Source: Euptelea pleiosperma (Eukaryota > Streptophyta > Magnoliopsida > Ranunculales > Eupteleaceae). Taken from it: a DNA stretch of 64,000 nucleotides. Each line of letters begins with the position of its first letter. Positions within the stretch are counted from its first letter, which is position 1. The notes under the pieces are model-generated. The model had not been told where the DNA came from. It ran no database searches and saw only the letters and a list, made by a program, of their open reading frames with translations. The stretch spans positions 31,862,096-31,926,095 of the forward strand of contig CM068543.1 in NCBI GenBank assembly GCA_035048495.1, in the 5' to 3' direction. This document shows positions 44,601 through 54,584 of the stretch, in pieces. The position numbers were made by a program, and so were the translations under genes.

Positions 44601-47600
44601 CGGACTGAACCAGAGCAACTTTTCGGAGTCCCAAAGTTTGATCCCAGAATCTCCGAGGTAGAAATTCAGTACTATTGCAGATGTAAGCTAGTTTGCATCG
44701 CACAATATGGGATGGTTGTAACGATTTAATGAGTGATTCTACCAGCATAACAGAAAGTACGATTGTTCCATTTCTGAAATCAAATCTGAGATTCGAGAAA
44801 TTATGGAATGGACAGTATTGTTAGTGATCCTCTCATGGATCCAATGGGAGGCCAAGATACCTGCCTAGATCTAGCAAAGTCTTGGGAATACCCTAACCCT
44901 AAAATATGTGTGTGTGTGTAAGAACTCGATTTGATAATACAATTCAGGTCTCTTTCAAAGTGTGATGAACAGAAGATTAAGAAAGAGAGCTGAAACTTTG
45001 GAAAACAAATCATCCAGCACCAAGGAAAGAGGTTTCAGCTTGAAATTACAGATTCTCCTATATGATATATCCTAATTTCATTGTATCCTAAATTACTAGT
45101 GTACCATGTACGAGTCTACAAAACATGACACTATTAGGATTTTTTGCCGTGTCAACACGTATCGACACGGATACTTGTAACGACAAGTCTCGACGCACAT
45201 ATTGACATGTACGACAGTGTCGCCCTTTATGTTAATGATTTTTATAATAAAAATAATTTCAAAGATAGCTGTTGTGTTCCATCCTTCATATACTACTTTA
45301 TTAAGTTGTTAAACATAACTATAGTTGTTTGATAGTCTTCCCTCTTATAATTCATACTTATTAAGTTAGTCAATAACTCTATGGTGTACAGCAAGGCATT
45401 AAATATCGGTTTCAAGGTTTATTACGACTAGCCTGGAAATGGACATATTTGTGGAAATATTTCGATCAGTGGAAATAATATATTTTTCGTGGAAATGAGG
45501 AAATATTGTGGAAAGTAGTGTGAAAAATCTAGGAAATGAAAAACAAGCATAAAAACATACTCATAAGCCATCGAACTATAATATACAACCATATGGAGTT
45601 TGGAAATGAATGACAACAACGTTTTGTAGATGTACAGTTCTGAGAGTTTAATAGTTATAATTACACATAAGAATGGTTATAACTATTAAATCATATCATA
45701 TTACGTACATTATATCAAAATATAACTTTACATTACACACAGGAAAGTAAAAAAATAAAAATTTATTTATTGACATATTAAGCAAACTATAAATAAACAA
45801 TTAAAAAGTGCATTGTACATGCATGCACTTGATGCATTAGAATTTCCATTTTTTAGGAAAAAAATTAATCCGACCAAGTTCTAAATTTGCACTAACTTCA
45901 TCTTGTGTGAATTTGCACTAACATTTCATTTCGGTTTCACGAAGTTTCATTCAAAACCGAAGGATACTTCCGATACGTTTCGGTATCGCCCATGAACGAT
46001 ACCAAAACGATACCGTGTACTTTGAACCATGATTTTAGATTCGAAGAATGATGTGGTTCAAGCTGGGTTCTCTTGGAATTTTGGGTTCAGGGAATCTCAA
46101 TGATTAGGAAGTGGACTCCATAACCAAGTCACTTGGTCTTGTTAATACTATCCCGTTAGAGGATACTCATTTGTGATCTTGCAATAGAAACAGTGTGTTT
46201 TCTGTCAGGTCTTTCTAATCGACTCTAGGGTCATCTTCTAGATCTTTGTTTTTTGTGTCTACTGTGTGTGTTCTAAAATCCATCTCTTGCTGCCGTTATT
46301 GTATGGTGCAGGCATTAGAGAAGCTTTTGACTATTGCCAATCTCATAAAGCAAAGATGTATTGTGGACTATTGCGTTAAGTGCAAGCATAACGGGGAATC
46401 CATCTTGCAGGTTAAGTAGAGAAGTGTGTCATTTTTCTTTCTCTCTTTGGGATGACGTGATTAATGCCCAGGACGGTTAGAGATAACTTGTGCAGTTGGC
46501 TGGTTTATTCCTTCTCCCCATATGGTAGGCATTTGTGGAGTATTCTCCCATTTGATGTAGTTTAGGGCCTATGGAGAGAGAGGAACTCAAGGGCGTTTGA
46601 AGACAAAGAGGAAGGCTTCATGGCAATATTCTACCTATTAAAGCTTCAATGTTTTCAATATTATACCTATTAAAGCTTCAATGTTTTATTGGCCTAAGTT
46701 GTTTAAGGAATGTCAGGCTCGTTTTTATGAAGATATTGTGTTTAGATGGGAGGCCATGTGTATATACATGGTTCAAAGTATTAGGTGATACTGAAACGTT
46801 TCGCTAGTATCGTTTCGATATCGCCCTAGGGCGTGACAAGCTTGGCTACACGAAGTTTCGTCCGAAACTAAACGATACTTCATCTTATGTGTAAATTTGC
46901 ACTAACATTTCGTTTCGGTTTCACAAAGTTTCGTCCGAAACTGAACGATACTTCCGACACGTTTCGGTATCGCCCATGCACGATACCAAAATGATACCGT
47001 GTACTTTGAATCATGTGTATAGAGGAGAGTAGGCTCTTCTTATCTTTTTTCTCTTAGGAGGCCTCCTCAACCTCCTTCATTGTGTTTCTTCTTTGCTTTG
47101 CTCAATAAAATATATATTATAAAAAAAAAGGTACCAAACCTGCAAACATCTATAAATTCCTCCGTCAGTATTCATTATAGAAAGGTAAAATCTACTCTAC
47201 ATGGATAACATAGACAGGTTATCATATTATCACCTTTGATATCATAGGATTTTATTTTTCTTTACCCTTTTAATAATGTAACAATAATTTAATCAACAAT
47301 AGCAAGATTTCTAAGTGAAAAGGAATAGCAAATCCATTCCTCCCCCCTCATAATCTTTTTTTTTTTTTATTAGTCAAAGACTCAAAGATATATTAATAAA
47401 AGGAGATTCAAAGATATATTAATAAAAGGAGATCGAGAAGATCTCGAGAATACAAAGCGAACAACCCCAACTGGGGAGAGCACAAGGACAACAAACAACA
47501 CTAACTCCTCATCAAAGCATCAAACCTGAAAACCATGTCACTAAAAAAAGTGCATCTCAACTCGGTGGAAGTACTTCCCCAACTATGGAGGAAAGCCTTA

Positions 47601-48429
47601 ATGCTAATGATAATGCCCTGGAAGGATCCTTCTTCTCCTCTAAAGACCCTCCTATTCCTCTCCCACCATATACCCCATATAACAGCAAATGGGATCATCC
47701 TCCCCCCTCATAATCAAACAAGCAATGCCAAACACAAACTCAGAACTTCAGTTATATGATTGTCATCAATGTATAAATTTCATATTTTTAAGATATTCGA
47801 TACATGTCACCTCTTTACCAAAAAATAGAGATATCGATACCGCTAATAAACAGAGGCTATATAGCTCAGCATGCTCACAATTATTGAAATAAAAGACCTC
47901 CTTGGAATTGAAAATATGAACCTTTTAAGGTCATCAATATAACACGCAAAAATGAAAACAAAACTCATTCTTCCAAAATAAAAAACCAAATAACCATGTG
48001 AAGCAAATTCGCAGGTGACCATTCAAAGTAGAGAGAAACAATAAAGCTATTACAATCAAAATGAACAAAAACCCAAGGAAATTAATTGCAGAGCAGTACC
48101 TAGTGTTGCTTGTTTTGATAATTGCTCACTCATTTGAATCACCTTTTCCCAGTCGACTTTCTCAAGAGAAGAAGCGGGTGTTTGATCCAACAACTATGTT
48201 AAGAGAAAATTACATTAAAAAAAAAACTCCAAAATATTAGATAACCCAAAGAAAAATAAAAATAAAAGGTGAAATTTGAGTGTGTTTGATTTGGAAAATT
48301 GAATTTGAAAAAACTGGGTAGGTGAGAATAGGTGAGCTCTTAAATGGGTTTAACCTGGAAGGTCTCATGGATGGTGTTCAGGTGTGAATTCAGAGTACGA
48401 CTGAGGTGTTCTTTCGCAGCTCTCCCCAT
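40162..48429 (-). CDS. Cyclin-D1-binding protein 1 (CCNDBP1/GCIP) homologue
   Basis: Exons 48355-48429, 48100-48193, 41651-41860 and 40162-40877 splice in frame to 364 residues through GT-AG introns of 161 bp, 6.2 kb and 773 bp. Landmarks: MGRAAKEHLSRTLNSHLNTI at the start, SLEKVDWEKVIQMSEQLSKQ, then GVYFNMLQGFLLLSHGTTVG and AGPTLSSCIHASAKKIVD, then SAVW-type and AITQVAVSVKDVLREMKELK. The middle has an acidic linker (residues about 190-220) rich in Asp, Glu, Ala and Ser. The fold is all-helical, with no signal or membrane segment. The human relative binds cyclin D and the adaptor Grap2; the plant role is not well defined. ATG 48427-48429 was chosen because plant relatives begin at MGxAxKE; an in-frame ATG 39 codons upstream (48544-48546) is an alternative. 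No lesions. Confidence 0.9.
41521..41650. repeat. Duplicated CA/GA microsatellite block beside a splice donor
   Basis: Two copies of a unit made of (CA)n, GGAATATGTAT, CATGTGCATGA, (GA)n and GGATTAC. The second copy's (GA)n is about 26 bases long and ends at the exon 3 donor, which on - reads GTAATCCTCTCTC. The first copy repeats the same GGTAATCCTCTC sequence inside the intron. Confidence 0.75.
41651..41860 (-). CDS. CCNDBP1 homologue exon 3
   Basis: Starts after TATGCAG; reads AGMLWTEEAPDVRELEENMG to KEAVSSYG. The split codon is completed by exon 4. Confidence 0.9.
42412..43155 (-). repeat. Tandem duplication (about 370 bp x 2) in CCNDBP1 intron 2
   Basis: 42412-42780 and 42788-43155 align throughout (AAAATGGAAATTTATTTAAG, ATAAATCTTGGAACT, GGTGACAAG.CCACTCCCTA), with many substitutions. 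They are probably part of a LINE-derived block that continues to 44330. Confidence 0.55.
43480..44330 (-). mobile_element. LINE reverse-transcriptase zinc-knuckle remnants
   Basis: On -, 43840-44010 reads CPLCHIENETISHLFRECP, the zf-RVT region at the C-terminus of plant L1 elements. A second, more decayed copy lies at 43500-43725 (same GAGACAATCTCTCATCT core). Stops and indels are frequent. Confidence 0.6.
44546..44640 (-). mobile_element. RTE-type LINE 3' end
   Basis: An ATCATCATC run followed by TGCCTTATCCCAACGATATG and GGGGTCGG, the characteristic 3' terminus of plant RTE LINEs. It reads on -, with the trinucleotide tail as its 3' end. Confidence 0.65.
44641..46289. repeat. Mixed repeats in CCNDBP1 intron 2
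   Basis: No gene. A (TG)n run at 44906-44922. 45140-45240 has GTGTCGACACG-type inverted words. 45400-46031 is a MITE-like block whose right end, GTACTTTGAACCATG, is the same as that of the element at 46767-47015; its left end is unclear. Confidence 0.45.
46290..47130 (+). mobile_element. L1-type LINE 3' part with poly(A), split by a MITE
   Basis: One frame reads VVWGLWRERNSRAFEDKEEG, typical of the LINE C-terminus, then continues as CFYWPKLFKEC. After the MITE at 46767-47015 the 3' UTR resumes and ends with AATAAAATATATATT and an A9 tail at 47122-47130. Confidence 0.6.
46767..47015. mobile_element. 249-bp MITE with near-perfect 8-bp target duplication
   Basis: Ends CATGGTTCAAAGTA and, in reverse complement, CATGATTCAAAGTA. 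Flanks TGTATATA (46759-46766) and TGTATAGA (47016-47023), 7 of 8. The interior repeats GTTTCG/ATCG words. Inserted in a LINE 3' end. Confidence 0.7.
47356..47697 (-). mobile_element. 5'-truncated L1 insertion with 18-bp target duplication
   Basis: TCCTCCCCCCTCATAATC occurs exactly at 47338-47355 and 47698-47715. Next to the left copy is a T-run (47356-47367), the poly(A) tail of a - strand insertion. The body encodes FAVIWGIWWERNRRVF and SDMVFRFDALMRS, the LINE C-terminus. The 3' UTR contains a 25-bp direct repeat (AAAGATATATTAATAAAAGG, twice, 47389-47431). Confidence 0.85.
47716..48099 (-). other. Remainder of CCNDBP1 intron 2
   Basis: AT-rich, unique-looking; ends at the exon 2 donor (gtactg on -). 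Nothing else seen. Confidence 0.4.
48100..48193 (-). CDS. CCNDBP1 homologue exon 2
   Basis: 31 codons plus one base: LLDQTPASSLEKVDWEKVIQ to KQATL. Acceptor TTAACATAG. Confidence 0.88.
48355..48429 (-). CDS. CCNDBP1 homologue exon 1
   Basis: 25 codons from MGRAAKEHL to HETFQ; donor gttaaa. An upstream in-frame ATG at 48546 would add 39 residues. Confidence 0.85.
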
Positions 48430-49064
48430 TTCTCTCGAACACTTCGCTAACAGAGCCAAAACAATGGGTGTTTTGGGCTTCAGAAGAGTCGTGAGAAAAC
48501 ATTCGCTGTCTCGCGTCTTCAAATTTTGAAGTCTCCCCTCTCCCAAAATGCCACATGGACTACTCTTTCGGGCCCACTGACCTTATGGGTGTTACTTTGT
48601 CCCACCTCTTGGTGGACCCATACGCCAAAACTCAGGTTGTTTGATGATCCCTAGAAGTTAGATTTTAAAAACAAAACAAAAGCTCAAAATCCAATGGCCA
48701 GGAATCACTCCATTAAAATGCTCAAATCTAACGGTTAGAAATCAACAATTATAATAAGGCAAATTTTGGTTGCCCCTTCTGTTTCTCTTATCTCCCCCAC
48801 TTAAACTTTAAGTAAAAAGACAATTATATCCCATCTATTTTCTAAAATCTTCCTCCCTCCAAAAGGCATCCACCTACCTTAATGGTAATCGTAATTTCAT
48901 TAGGTGGGTACCAAAATATGATTCAATTTCTCAATATTGTGGTGCCGTTTGCACAAAAACAGTTATAGCATAAGATTTCGTTCCAAACAGTAACCTTCTA
49001 TATGAAATATTTTCATATTCTATTTCGTATAATTCCATGACATAAAACACTTTGTAACCGAACA
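48430..49064. other. Upstream region of the CCNDBP1 homologue, with TIR-element relic
   Basis: 48430-48750 is the likely promoter/5' UTR (on -). 48757-48830 (AAATTTTGGTTGCCCC, CTTATCTCCCCCACTTAAAC) matches the terminus of the 731-bp element at 12916-13646. The GTGGGTACCAAAAT word at 48903 recurs at 50302. Confidence 0.45.
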
Positions 49065-50266
49065 TGCGAGTTAAGTGAGGCCTCGAGTATGTCATGGTAA
49101 GCATCACTCATTGACTGCCCGAAGACTCAAGATTGAAGACCGATTCATATGAGGAATCGCTATTTATCAGTTAAAGATCGTGCACACTCGTTAGAAAGGT
49201 AAAATGACTTAGTGGTTTTAGGAGAAATAGATTAACTTAATTTCTTGGCTAAAAACTATATCATAGGACAAGACTTGAGTTTAGGGACCCGGATAGTCCA
49301 ATTGATTGGCCACTGTGTTGGAATTGATTGGACTCACGAAGAAAAAACTTTCGGAGAAGTCCAATTGACTGAACTTGAGCACCAATCGATTGGACTCTTC
49401 TATAAATAAGCAGCCTCCTTTTGGCTTAATAGAATGCACACATAGACATACTTCTACACTCTTATATTTACTAAAGAGACTCAATCTTAGAGAGAAAGAG
49501 TTCCCAGCTTTTAGAGCATTATTCTTGTGTAGCTCAAATAGGGAGAAAAATCATTTAGCTTATCTATCCATCGAAGGTTTTTCCTCTCTCATAATCATAG
49601 CTTGACGCCTTTACTTCTTTCACAAAGATTAATCAAATTCTTATGCATAGGTTATCCTAAATACCCAACCTAGTAAGTCAGAGAAATACCACTTGTGTCT
49701 CATTCATCGTGAGTTATGTTTTGAAGAGTCAAAGTGTACTGAATCCTTCACTTCTGGGGCTGGACCGGTTAGTGTAAATAAGGTCCGACGGTAAGTTTTG
49801 GGTGTACCAAACTGAACAAGCGGTAAAGGCTTCTTGGTTGGAATGGCGCTCATGGATTCAACGCGTGGAGCCGGAGGATGTAGGTGCATATGTAGTTGGC
49901 CGATAGGTCGTATGTTGTAGGTAAACAGTGCTGCATAGGTAACTTCTGTATACTCAAAAATTTCCAATTAGTGATACTTTTCGTCTAGATGTGGTTCGTG
50001 ATTTTCCTTGACTAAGGTTTCGACGCTAAAATTGCTTGTTCTGGTTTGATTGATTTAATTTTTGTACCCTGTTTAGATTATAACAAGCGACATAGAAACA
50101 ATATATCCTTGTGATATATTCGATTGTGACAATCATTATTGTTAATCAATATCGAATGCAAGCAAATCCAATTTATTGAATGAGGTTGCTAATTTAAACG
50201 TTTAATTTTAAAAACCTATTCAACTCCCCTTCTAGGTATCTAGGAGATAAGAAAGACAAAATTTCA
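49065..50266 (+). repeat. Copia (SIRE/Maximus-like) LTR A, probably solo
   Basis: Aligns with 50612-51987: the GATCGTGCACACTCG, CTATAAATAAG.AGCCTCC, 'cttcacctctggggctggaccg' and CTAGGTATCTAGGA blocks are shared. It has a TATA box (TATAAATA, 49401) and four CAATYGATTGG motifs upstream of it (49298-49391). It ends AAATTTCA. No primer site or gag follows, and no clear target duplication was found. Confidence 0.7.
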
Positions 50267-50611
50267 CATTCTACCGTATATATAAATGTGATTTCAATAA
50301 GTGGGTACCAAAATAGACTGTCATCGACCTTATCGGTGGAGGCAATTCACTATTTCCACTTTGGTTACAATGCCCTCCCTCTATTGTTACAGTGTTTTGA
50401 AAAAAAAATCCCTTCTCCATCAATGGAGATGTCTATAAATAGAAAATAATCAGGGCATAAACAATGTAAAATGGGTAACGATATGGTGCAACCCGGGTGT
50501 ATGATAGGAATGATGCACCCATATATGCCAATCGATGTAAGGAATATATCTATATTCTAATTGACGTAATTTCGTATGACACAAAACATGTTATGTAACT
50601 GTTCCTACAAA
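50267..50611. other. Spacer between two Copia LTRs
   Basis: No gene. Contains GTGGGTACCAAAAT, also present just before LTR A, suggesting that related flanking DNA was duplicated or that the same repeat was hit twice. Confidence 0.4.
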
Positions 50612-51987
50612 TGTTAATTAGGCCTTGGGAATGTCGTGGCACGCATATCTCATTGACCGCCTGAAGACTAAAAGATTAAGACCAAAGACTCAAAAGATTG
50701 AAGATTGATTCATCTAAAGAATCATTATATTGTTCGTTTAAGATCGTGCACACTCGCATAAGAAGGTAAGTGACTTAGTGGCCTTAGGATTGGAATTTTA
50801 ATTAAGATACTTAGGCTAAACTTCGCCGTTGGACAAGACTTAGGTTTAGACAAAATTAAGATATTAAAATCTAATCTAAGTGGAAGTCCAATCGACTGGA
50901 CACTGATGTAGAATTGATTGGACCATATTAGACAGAACTTCCAAATAGACTAATCGATTGGACTCTGATGTAGAATCGATTGGACATATACGGACAAAAC
51001 TTTCTGAAAGATCAATTGATTTGACTCTAATATAGAATCGATTGGAATGATGAACAAAAATTCACAGAGCAGTGGAATCGATTGGACATGAGCATCAATC
51101 GATTGGACTAAGTGCCCAATCGATTGGACACTCAGACCAATTAATTCAACTGAAAAGGAAATGTTCAACAACGTGCTTGGATTTCTTGGCCCACTTTCCC
51201 CATTACTTGTTCGACCTAGGGTTTAAACTCCTCTATAAATAAAGCCTCCCTTTGGCTTTAGAAAATACACAATATAGACAACACACAAGCATTCAAGCTT
51301 TCAAGAGTAAATTAGAGTTGTCCCTCTCAAGAGAAAAGCCCAGTTAGCAATTCCTTTTCTATAAGGTTTTCTCTAGTACTACGTGTGACTCAACACATTT
51401 GAATAAAGTTAGGAGTCAGGGACTACTAAATCCTTCACCTCCGAGGCTGGACCGATGAGTGAGAATAAGATCAAGGTGTACCGATCGATGGTAGGTTTGG
51501 GGCATACCAAACTGAACAACGACAAATGATCATGATTGGAAGAACGCTCGTGGATTCGATGTGTGGAGCCAGAGGACGTAGACACACCAACAGTTAGCTT
51601 AGAAGGTTGTATGTTGTATGGAAACAGTGCTGCGTAGGTAACTTCTGTAACTCAGAACTTTTCAGTTAATAATACTTTCCGTCTAGACGTGGTCCCATGA
51701 TTTTTCCTTGGCAAAGGTTTCCATGTAAAAATCATGTGTTATGGTTTGTTGATTTTCTTTTTACACCTTATTGAGATTATAGCAAGCGGCCTAGAGACAA
51801 TATATCTTTGAGATATATTTGATTTATTCAATTATGAAAATCATATTCATAAATCAATAGCGAATGCATGGGATTCAACCTATCCTACCCAGTAATTTGA
51901 ATTATGTTGCTAGTTATCGGCTAATTTTTAATACTTATTCAACTCCCTGTTCTAGGTATCTAGGATATCAGAAAACACATATTTTCA
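50612..51987 (+). repeat. Copia (SIRE/Maximus-like) 5' LTR B
   Basis: Starts TGTTAATTAGGCC, ends ACATATTTTCA. It is followed by a decayed primer site (TTGCTATCAAAAT at 51990-52002, compare TTGGTATCAGAGC) and then by gag. TATA box TATAAAT at 51234. Confidence 0.75.
50884..51142 (+). promoter_or_regulatory. Array of CAATCGATTGG palindromes upstream of the LTR TATA box
   Basis: About ten copies of a motif centred on ATCGAT (AATCGATTGGA and one- or two-base variants) within 260 bp, ending about 90 bp before the TATA box. Four copies sit in the same place in LTR A. Confidence 0.7.
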
Positions 51988-52816
51988 ATTGCTATCAAAA
52001 TGATTCATTCATTATCGGTTTAATCACCCGAGTGAGTTCCTGCTTAGAATTTGTTTTCTTTCTATATCTGTAAGGATGCAAATAAAAGGTGAAAACACCT
52101 CCAGGCCTCCATTATTTGATGGTGAGGACTATGCCTATTGAAAATCCAAGATGCATGCTTTCTTCAAATCTATTGATGAAAGAGTCATGGTTTTGGATGG
52201 TTGGACCCCTCCCACTACAACAGTGTACAATAATGACATCCTGAAACCCAAGACTCAATGGACAAGTGAAGACCTTGAAGAATGCTAAACTCAGTGATAA
52301 AGTCAACTTCTTTCACAATTTGGGATATAGAATTCCTAAATCCAAAGTGGTCAGGAAAGTGCTGAGATCTCTACCTGTGATGTTTCAAGAGGTTAATACT
52401 ATAGAGGAGAGCAAAGATGTTGACTCCCTCAAGATTTGATAAATTGGTTGGGTCTCTACAAACATTCGAATTGAATATGAGACAACTAAAGAAAACCAAA
52501 GGTATAGCTGCAATGCCTTGATTTTATTTGTATTAATTAATTATATGTATTTAGTATTAATGCCTATTTATTATTAGTTTAGAGCCATGTTTGTTGGGTG
52601 GGCTTTCGGAGCAATTAGTTAATTATCTAGCAGTTATTCTAAAAGGAGAGAAAATGAATCCCTAAATTATTACAACTTTGCACTCGGCCGTCCGAGGCAT
52701 TAAAATAATAAGTAAAAAATGTGAAAAATAAAATTGAAAGTTTCCGATATGGATCAGATCTTGAAGATTAAGCAGCTTTCTGAATTCTTGTTCGTCTTTT
52801 TGCAATCCCATCAACC

Positions 52817-52974
52817 GAGCGGCAACGGTGCCATTTGAAAGAAAGATTCTCGTCGTCTTTATTCTTTTATGCATTCCTGTACACCGAGCGGCAACGGCGC
52901 CATTTGAAAGAAGGATTTCTCATCGTCTTCATTCCTTTATGCATTTCTGTACACTGAGCGGCAACGGCGCCATT
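52817..52974 (-). repeat. 69-70 bp tandem repeat carrying three primer-binding sites
   Basis: Units begin at 52817, 52886 and 52956 with GAGCGGCAACGGYGCCA. Each contains the complement of TGGCGCCGTTGCCG (52959-52972 and 52889-52902 exact, 52820-52833 with one mismatch). Confidence 0.8.
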
Positions 52975-54584
52975 TGAAAGGAGGGTTTTTCCGTGTCGTT
53001 GGATCGGAAACCCTTGATTTCAACAATATTTATAATTTCTCTGAATTGGTTCACTTAATCTACAAATAAGCAGACTTGCACAGTGGCTCGTGTCGGATAT
53101 CGTCCGCACTCGGGATTAGTTAGCACAATAAGAAACAAAAATAATTAGAAAATGCTCGGAATAAATGGAAGGGTGAGAATGGTGGAGGTTGATTTAAAAT
53201 ATGCTTGAGATTGTTGTTAAAACTATTATAATAAAAAAAAAACATAAGAGAAACGAAAATGAAAAACACAATAAATAAAAACAACTTAAACTTGAATTTA
53301 AAACTTATTCATTAAACTAAAAAATAAATGCTTACAATGCTTGTTCAAATGCTTTACAACGAAAATAATATTAAACCAAATTAATCTAGAAAGCCATTAA
53401 AATATTACCCTAGAAAGCATGTAAAGGTAGAGAGGGAAAGAAGATAGAGGAAGAAGGTAGGAAGGTTAGAGAGATGAATTAGAGAGAAGCTTACCATTGA
53501 AGAGGTAGATGGTGCAACTTCGATTGGAAAGACCTCAATAGGATTGAGGATTGTAGCCTTTGATTGTGGCGAATGGAATGGGCAGCAAGGAGACGTTGCT
53601 GTTTGACGCTTTGCACCTCGAGGTGGAGGCATTAATGGTGAGCTCGCCGGAGTTGCTCGCCGGAGAAGAAGGGTGAAGAAGAAGAGAAAGAAAGAAGAAA
53701 GAGAGGAAGAGAAGGGGGAGGGAACCCACCCAAGAAGGAGAGATCGTAGATCTCTTATAGACTTTTTTTTTTCTTTTTGCTTATTGTAAAAATGATGATC
53801 GTTAGATCTAGAGAGATCCAACGGTTGGAAATGGGTTAGTTAGATGAGAGAGAGAGTGACTAGGATAGAGAGATATGGGGGAGAGAAGAATCGATCAAGT
53901 GAGACCAATTCTCTCTTGTTGTTGCAAATGGGCATGAGCATGGGTAATGGGCATGGGTATGGGTCATGGGTCATGGGCTTAGGTCATGGGCCTATGTCAT
54001 GGGCCAAGATAGATAGATAAAGAGAGAAATAGGAGAGAGGTGAGAGAAAAATATAAAAATAAAAGCATTGGAGGGTCTTGAACCCTGGTCTTCTTTATTC
54101 TCTCTCGTCTGCTCCACCAATAAGTCAAACTTATCCTTTGATGTCAATTGGTGTGGCCTTTAACACCTAAGTCCTTCTCTTGGTCTCCAGCTATTCTCTC
54201 TCTTAGTCCTTGTTCTGACTCTACGATCCTCTAGCTTTGCCCGTATATGTCTTCTATCTTTTTATCATAGGCTGTTGGCTCTTTAAGCTTTGATAGAAGT
54301 CTTCTGTGGTTGATCGTGGGCCCGCCAGTCCTCGAGAATCGCCCGATAGGGTCTCCTATAAGTGAAAAAGCGCGTAATGAGATTCAACTAAAACACCTTG
54401 ATACTGGACTATCCGAAATGCGTATATTTCATGCAAATAGTCGATTTTTGTCTAAAGAATGCGTTCTACGCAATGGAAGAAACTCTTATATGAAAAAGTC
54501 GACAAAAAGACAAGTTTTACGGAGGAGAATGCGACATCGCTATAAGGATAATGGCTTAAAATAAGCACTTTTGAGCGAATATCA
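52975..54584 (-). repeat. Long LTR, copy 4
   Basis: Reverse-complement match to copies 1-3: CACTCGGGATTAGTTAGC near the 3' end, the 'agagatccaacggttgg' block at 53812-53828, GTTCTACGCAATGG at 54465, and GAGCGAATATCA at the 5' end. 1,610 bp. Confidence 0.8.

Noticed and set aside
44546..44640. A simple ATC microsatellite
   Set aside because: The adjacent TGCCTTATCCCAAC...GGGGTCGG marks it as the tail of an RTE LINE.
52817..52974. CRISPR-like direct repeats
   Set aside because: Units are contiguous with no unique spacers, in plant nuclear DNA, and contain LTR primer-binding sites.
54310..54564. An 84-codon + strand ORF as a gene
   Set aside because: It lies wholly in the inverted LTR copy 4.
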